A stretch of DNA of 64,000 bases from Hysterium pulicare CBS 123377. Taxonomy: Eukaryota > Ascomycota > Dothideomycetes > Hysteriales > Hysteriaceae. The notes below the pieces were generated by a model. It was not told where the DNA came from and ran no database searches. It saw nothing but the letters and a program-made list of their open reading frames with translations. The DNA lies in the NCBI GenBank assembly GCA_000467715.1, contig AJFK01000597.1, positions 186,001-250,000 of the forward strand, written 5' to 3'. Shown here piece after piece: positions 61,496 to 64,000 of the stretch; within the stretch, counting starts at the first letter, position 1; every line of letters begins with the position of its first letter. Position numbers and translations under genes: made by a program.

Positions 61496-63224
61496 ATGAT
61501 GGCCTACAAGTCAACATATCATGAGGACTCAGATGCCGACGATGAGTATGAGCGCAGCGTGGTCGTCTCTCCAACTCTGCCGCCAGACTTCCAAAGCTCG
61601 CCAACGGACTCGGGTCCTCCGTCTACCGAACACACTCCTACCACGTATACGCACTCCAGGGACAGCAACGGTTCGCCGACCGGTCTCATAATAAGCTGGA
61701 CAGCCGATCAATGCGCAGACTTCATCTCCGAGTTAGGCTTGTCTCAGTATGCTGATACTTTTGTTGGTATGTACATCTGAATTGCTATGTTTGCTTCTAG
61801 CTGCTAATAAAGATCTGTTTAGACGAGGGAATAACTGGGGATGCGCTTGTTGCTCTTCAGCATGTTGAGCTCAAAGAGATGGGCATGACGAGTGTTGGTC
61901 ACCGACTCACAATTCTGAAAGCGGTATATGATATCAAGGTCAAGCAGAATGTTCCGCTAGAGCCGGATCATTATGTACCATTATGTACGATGCCAAACTC
62001 CTAAATAACTACGATCCTGAAAGACTGACATCCTCCACAGCCGCAGAAACTGCAGTCCAAGATGCAGTTCCCACGCAGGATGATATTGCGCGGATCATAC
62101 GCATCATACAAGCCCGTGATGAGCGGATACATATAGCTGAGGCTGAATTGAGGCATCTGAAGGATGATTTAAATCGAGTCGCGGAAGAGAACAAGCGTCT
62201 ACGGGAAGAATTCCTCCCTCTAGCACGAATGGTGAAAGACAGTCAGCAACTACCAACCCTACCAACCCCACACGATTATGTCTCATCACCACCAGGTCAG
62301 CAAGACAGGGCAGCAAGCAGTTTGTCGCGGAAGTTTTCGACTAAAAAGCTTTTCCTAGGTTCTGCGCCCAAGAATCCCTCTCCAACGATTCATGAAGGCC
62401 GGAATTTGATCGATAGCTCCTCTCTGGACCCCTCGGCTGCAGCAATGGCAGCATCTTCACACCTCACCGCATCCATGACTGGAGGACAACAAATGTCTCC
62501 AAACCAACAACCGCAACCGTCTCCAACATCTCCGGCATACTCGCAAAATCAAAACTCCGCTCGCTCATTCAACCGCAACGATCTCCCTCGGAGCGCACAT
62601 CCAGATCACGAATCAACTCCGAACTGGCCTAACAACAGCTGGGCATCAGGTACTACCGCTGTCTCAGAACGAGACCAGCGCGATCTTCGCAACGCAACCC
62701 CCGCACCACTTTCGTCTCGTCCAATGCGTTCAAATGCCGCTCCAACGCCTGATCCCAACGACCGAGATCGAGATCCGCCTCTATCAGGTGGCTCATCCAT
62801 GCTTTCGTCATCATCCACGCTTCAAAACAACCAACCTTCCTCCGCGCCTGCACAATCATCATCTAACCCACAAGTCGAGATCTTCAAATCCTTCCGCGTC
62901 AGCATCGATGATCCGTGTCACAAGGTCCTACCTGTTGCGCTCAAGAAATACAACATCACTGCCGATTGGCGGCAATACGCACTTTATATCGTTCACGGTG
63001 ATCAAGAGAGATGTCTAGGGCTGAATGAACGGCCACTTATTTTATTCAAACAGTTGGATAAGGAGGGCAGAAAACCTATGTTCATGCTCAGAAAACACGC
63101 TGCACCGGCTGAAGGACATGTAAGCACAGTCGGTGGTGGCAATATCCAAAGCGTGCAGAGTGGAGGCGGATTTGGATGGGACGGGGCGAACAGGGGAGTG
63201 CAGTTGCCCGGTGGTGTGTTATAA
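61496..63224 (+). CDS. STE50: MAP-kinase adaptor Ste50 (SAM and RA domains)
   Basis: Three exons, 61496-61766, 61823-61984 and 62041-63224, give 538 aa. After an acidic, Ser/Pro-rich start, a SAM domain spans about residues 66-135: SWTADQCADFISELGLSQYADTFV, DEGITGDALVALQHVELKEMG and SVGHRLTILKAVYDIK. A coiled coil (about 160-200; AEAELRHLKDDLNRVAEENKRL), a Ser/Pro/Gln-rich linker and a C-terminal RA domain (about 435-500; FKSFRVSIDDPCHKVLPVALKKYNI ... ADWRQYALYIVHGDQERCLGLNE) follow. Ste50 bridges Ste11 MAPKKK to Cdc42/Ras in pheromone, filamentation and osmostress pathways. Both splice junctions lie in or just after the SAM domain and keep it intact. Confidence 0.94.
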
Positions 63225-63860
63225 GTGTTTTGGGAAACGACGTATGACCGGAGACGGAACGACACAGCCGTAGTCCACGCATCCTTGCACTACACGGCAA
63301 CTTGGATTTGAAGTATATAGGATTTGGGAAATTCTTTCGTCGGCGACGAATGGTCGTTTGAGAAGAGGAACTCCGAGCGAACGTCCTCATCTATGTCAGT
63401 ATTGGGATAACGGATCCATGTCTACTGGACTTGGTAGGAGGGGGTTAAGTTCGGGATTGGAGTACGTATGTATTGTAAAAAGATACTGGTTGCGTCTGAA
63501 TTGCATGATAGGATCCGTAAGGTGTTGGTGGCTTGGTCTTGGCGGAATACCTTGAATGTGGTAGGATGGGATTACGCACGCAAACCTATTCATCCACACA
63601 TTTGAACATTCCAATATGCGTGGATTAGACGCTTGGATGGGGAAGAGCTGAGATGGAGCCCATAGCTTTACACGCTTCGCTTCCTCGTGCATAGTATTAA
63701 CTATTATTCGGGCCGAGGAGGGCATTTTATCGTGGAGCGCTTTTTCTTATATAAATTATTTTGCGTGGGGATTGGTGGGATGATTGAATGGGATTGTATT
63801 TAGCGATTTGGGAAAAAGAGCCATAGTTACTCTAGTATGTATGTATTTTGGACAATAAGT
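63225..63860. other. intergenic region right of STE50, nothing recognised
   Basis: About 640 bp containing the STE50 3' UTR and presumably the 3' UTR of the gene at the edge. Open frames here lack motifs. Confidence 0.45.
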
Positions 63861-64000
63861 TCACAAATTAACACCTTCACAATCTTCAACCTCAACTCCC
63901 CTTTCTTCCTTCTTACTCCACCCGTGTAAGCCACATCTACAGAAATCGTCAGCTTGATCTCGATCCTCTCGCTCGCGTACCTGAAACTGCCGCAAGGAAG
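63861..64000 (-). CDS. 3' end of a minus-strand gene cut by the window edge
   Basis: Two partial exons are inferred: 63936-63861 (stop TGA at 63861-63863) and 64000-63981, split by a 44-bp intron (63937-63980) with donor GTACGC, a GCTGACG branch-like site and acceptor TTTCTGTAG. The joined end reads LPCGSFRCGLHGWSKKEERG, then VEVEDCEGVNL and the stop. The CGLHGW pattern and the acidic tail look protein-like. The protein itself cannot be identified from so short a piece. Confidence 0.5.
   Translation of the reverse strand, partial: SLRQFQVREREDRDQADDFCRCGLHGWSKKEERGVEVEDCEGVNL

Noticed and set aside
63396-63725. Minus-strand open frame of 109 codons right of STE50
   Set aside because: No motif and poor composition; it probably lies in the 3' UTR region of STE50.

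Overview
The window looks like nuclear DNA of a filamentous ascomycete (Pezizomycotina). Introns are short (mostly 44-62 bp, GT...AG, often with a CTAAC/CTGAC branch site just before the acceptor). Pyrimidine-rich leaders precede start codons, and genes lie on both strands with no operons. The gene set is typical of filamentous fungi: a MoHTF1/Hoy1-type homeobox regulator, Ste50, Mdm10, Dot1 and a fungal Cdt2. A leotiomycete is my best guess, but that is inference only. I recognise no rRNA, tRNA, CRISPR array or intact transposable element. Exon structures were rebuilt by hand from reading-frame continuity, splice sites and remembered family motifs.

Layout. 1-477: 3' end of an unrecognised membrane protein. 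1.2-3.0 kb: RRP46 (exosome) and PEX4 (peroxisomal E2), divergent. 4.6-5.1 kb: a small one-helix membrane protein. 5.1-9.9 kb: gene-poor. 9.9-14.4 kb: a multi-pass fungal membrane protein and a nine-exon Hly-III/adiponectin-receptor-like gene. 15.7-18.1 kb: MRT4 and MDM10, divergent. 20.1-22.0 kb: the homeobox regulator behind about 2 kb without a convincing gene. 24.1-26.1 kb: LCB2. 26.1-30.2 kb: gene-poor, possibly holding eroded coding sequence. 30.2-32.3 kb: a poly-Q/poly-P low-complexity protein. 33.2-34.2 kb: an NmrA-like gene with an apparent one-base frameshift. 34.9-38.4 kb: TPI, mL43 and U1-70K. 39.5 kb: a CHY zinc finger. 40.1-48.2 kb: RRP5 and a Cdt2-like WD40 gene, divergent. 48.9-50.4 kb: a probable F-box-like pseudogene. 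51.5-54.7 kb: DOT1 and an unrecognised coiled-coil protein. 55.3-59.5 kb: an AIG2-like gene and CDC48. 60.1-63.2 kb: a small unrecognised gene and STE50. Right edge: the last exon of a minus-strand gene.

Themes. Housekeeping genes dominate: ribosome and rRNA biogenesis (RRP46, MRT4, RRP5, mL43), ubiquitin/AAA proteostasis (PEX4, Cdt2, CDC48), splicing (U1-70K), glycolysis (TPI), sphingolipid synthesis (LCB2), mitochondrial architecture (MDM10) and chromatin (DOT1). Regulatory genes are the homeobox factor and Ste50. Four divergent pairs share 205-275 bp between start codons. I found no obviously new multi-gene system. The best leads are the damaged F-box-like gene, the frameshifted NmrA-like gene, the gene-poor blocks and several unrecognised proteins.
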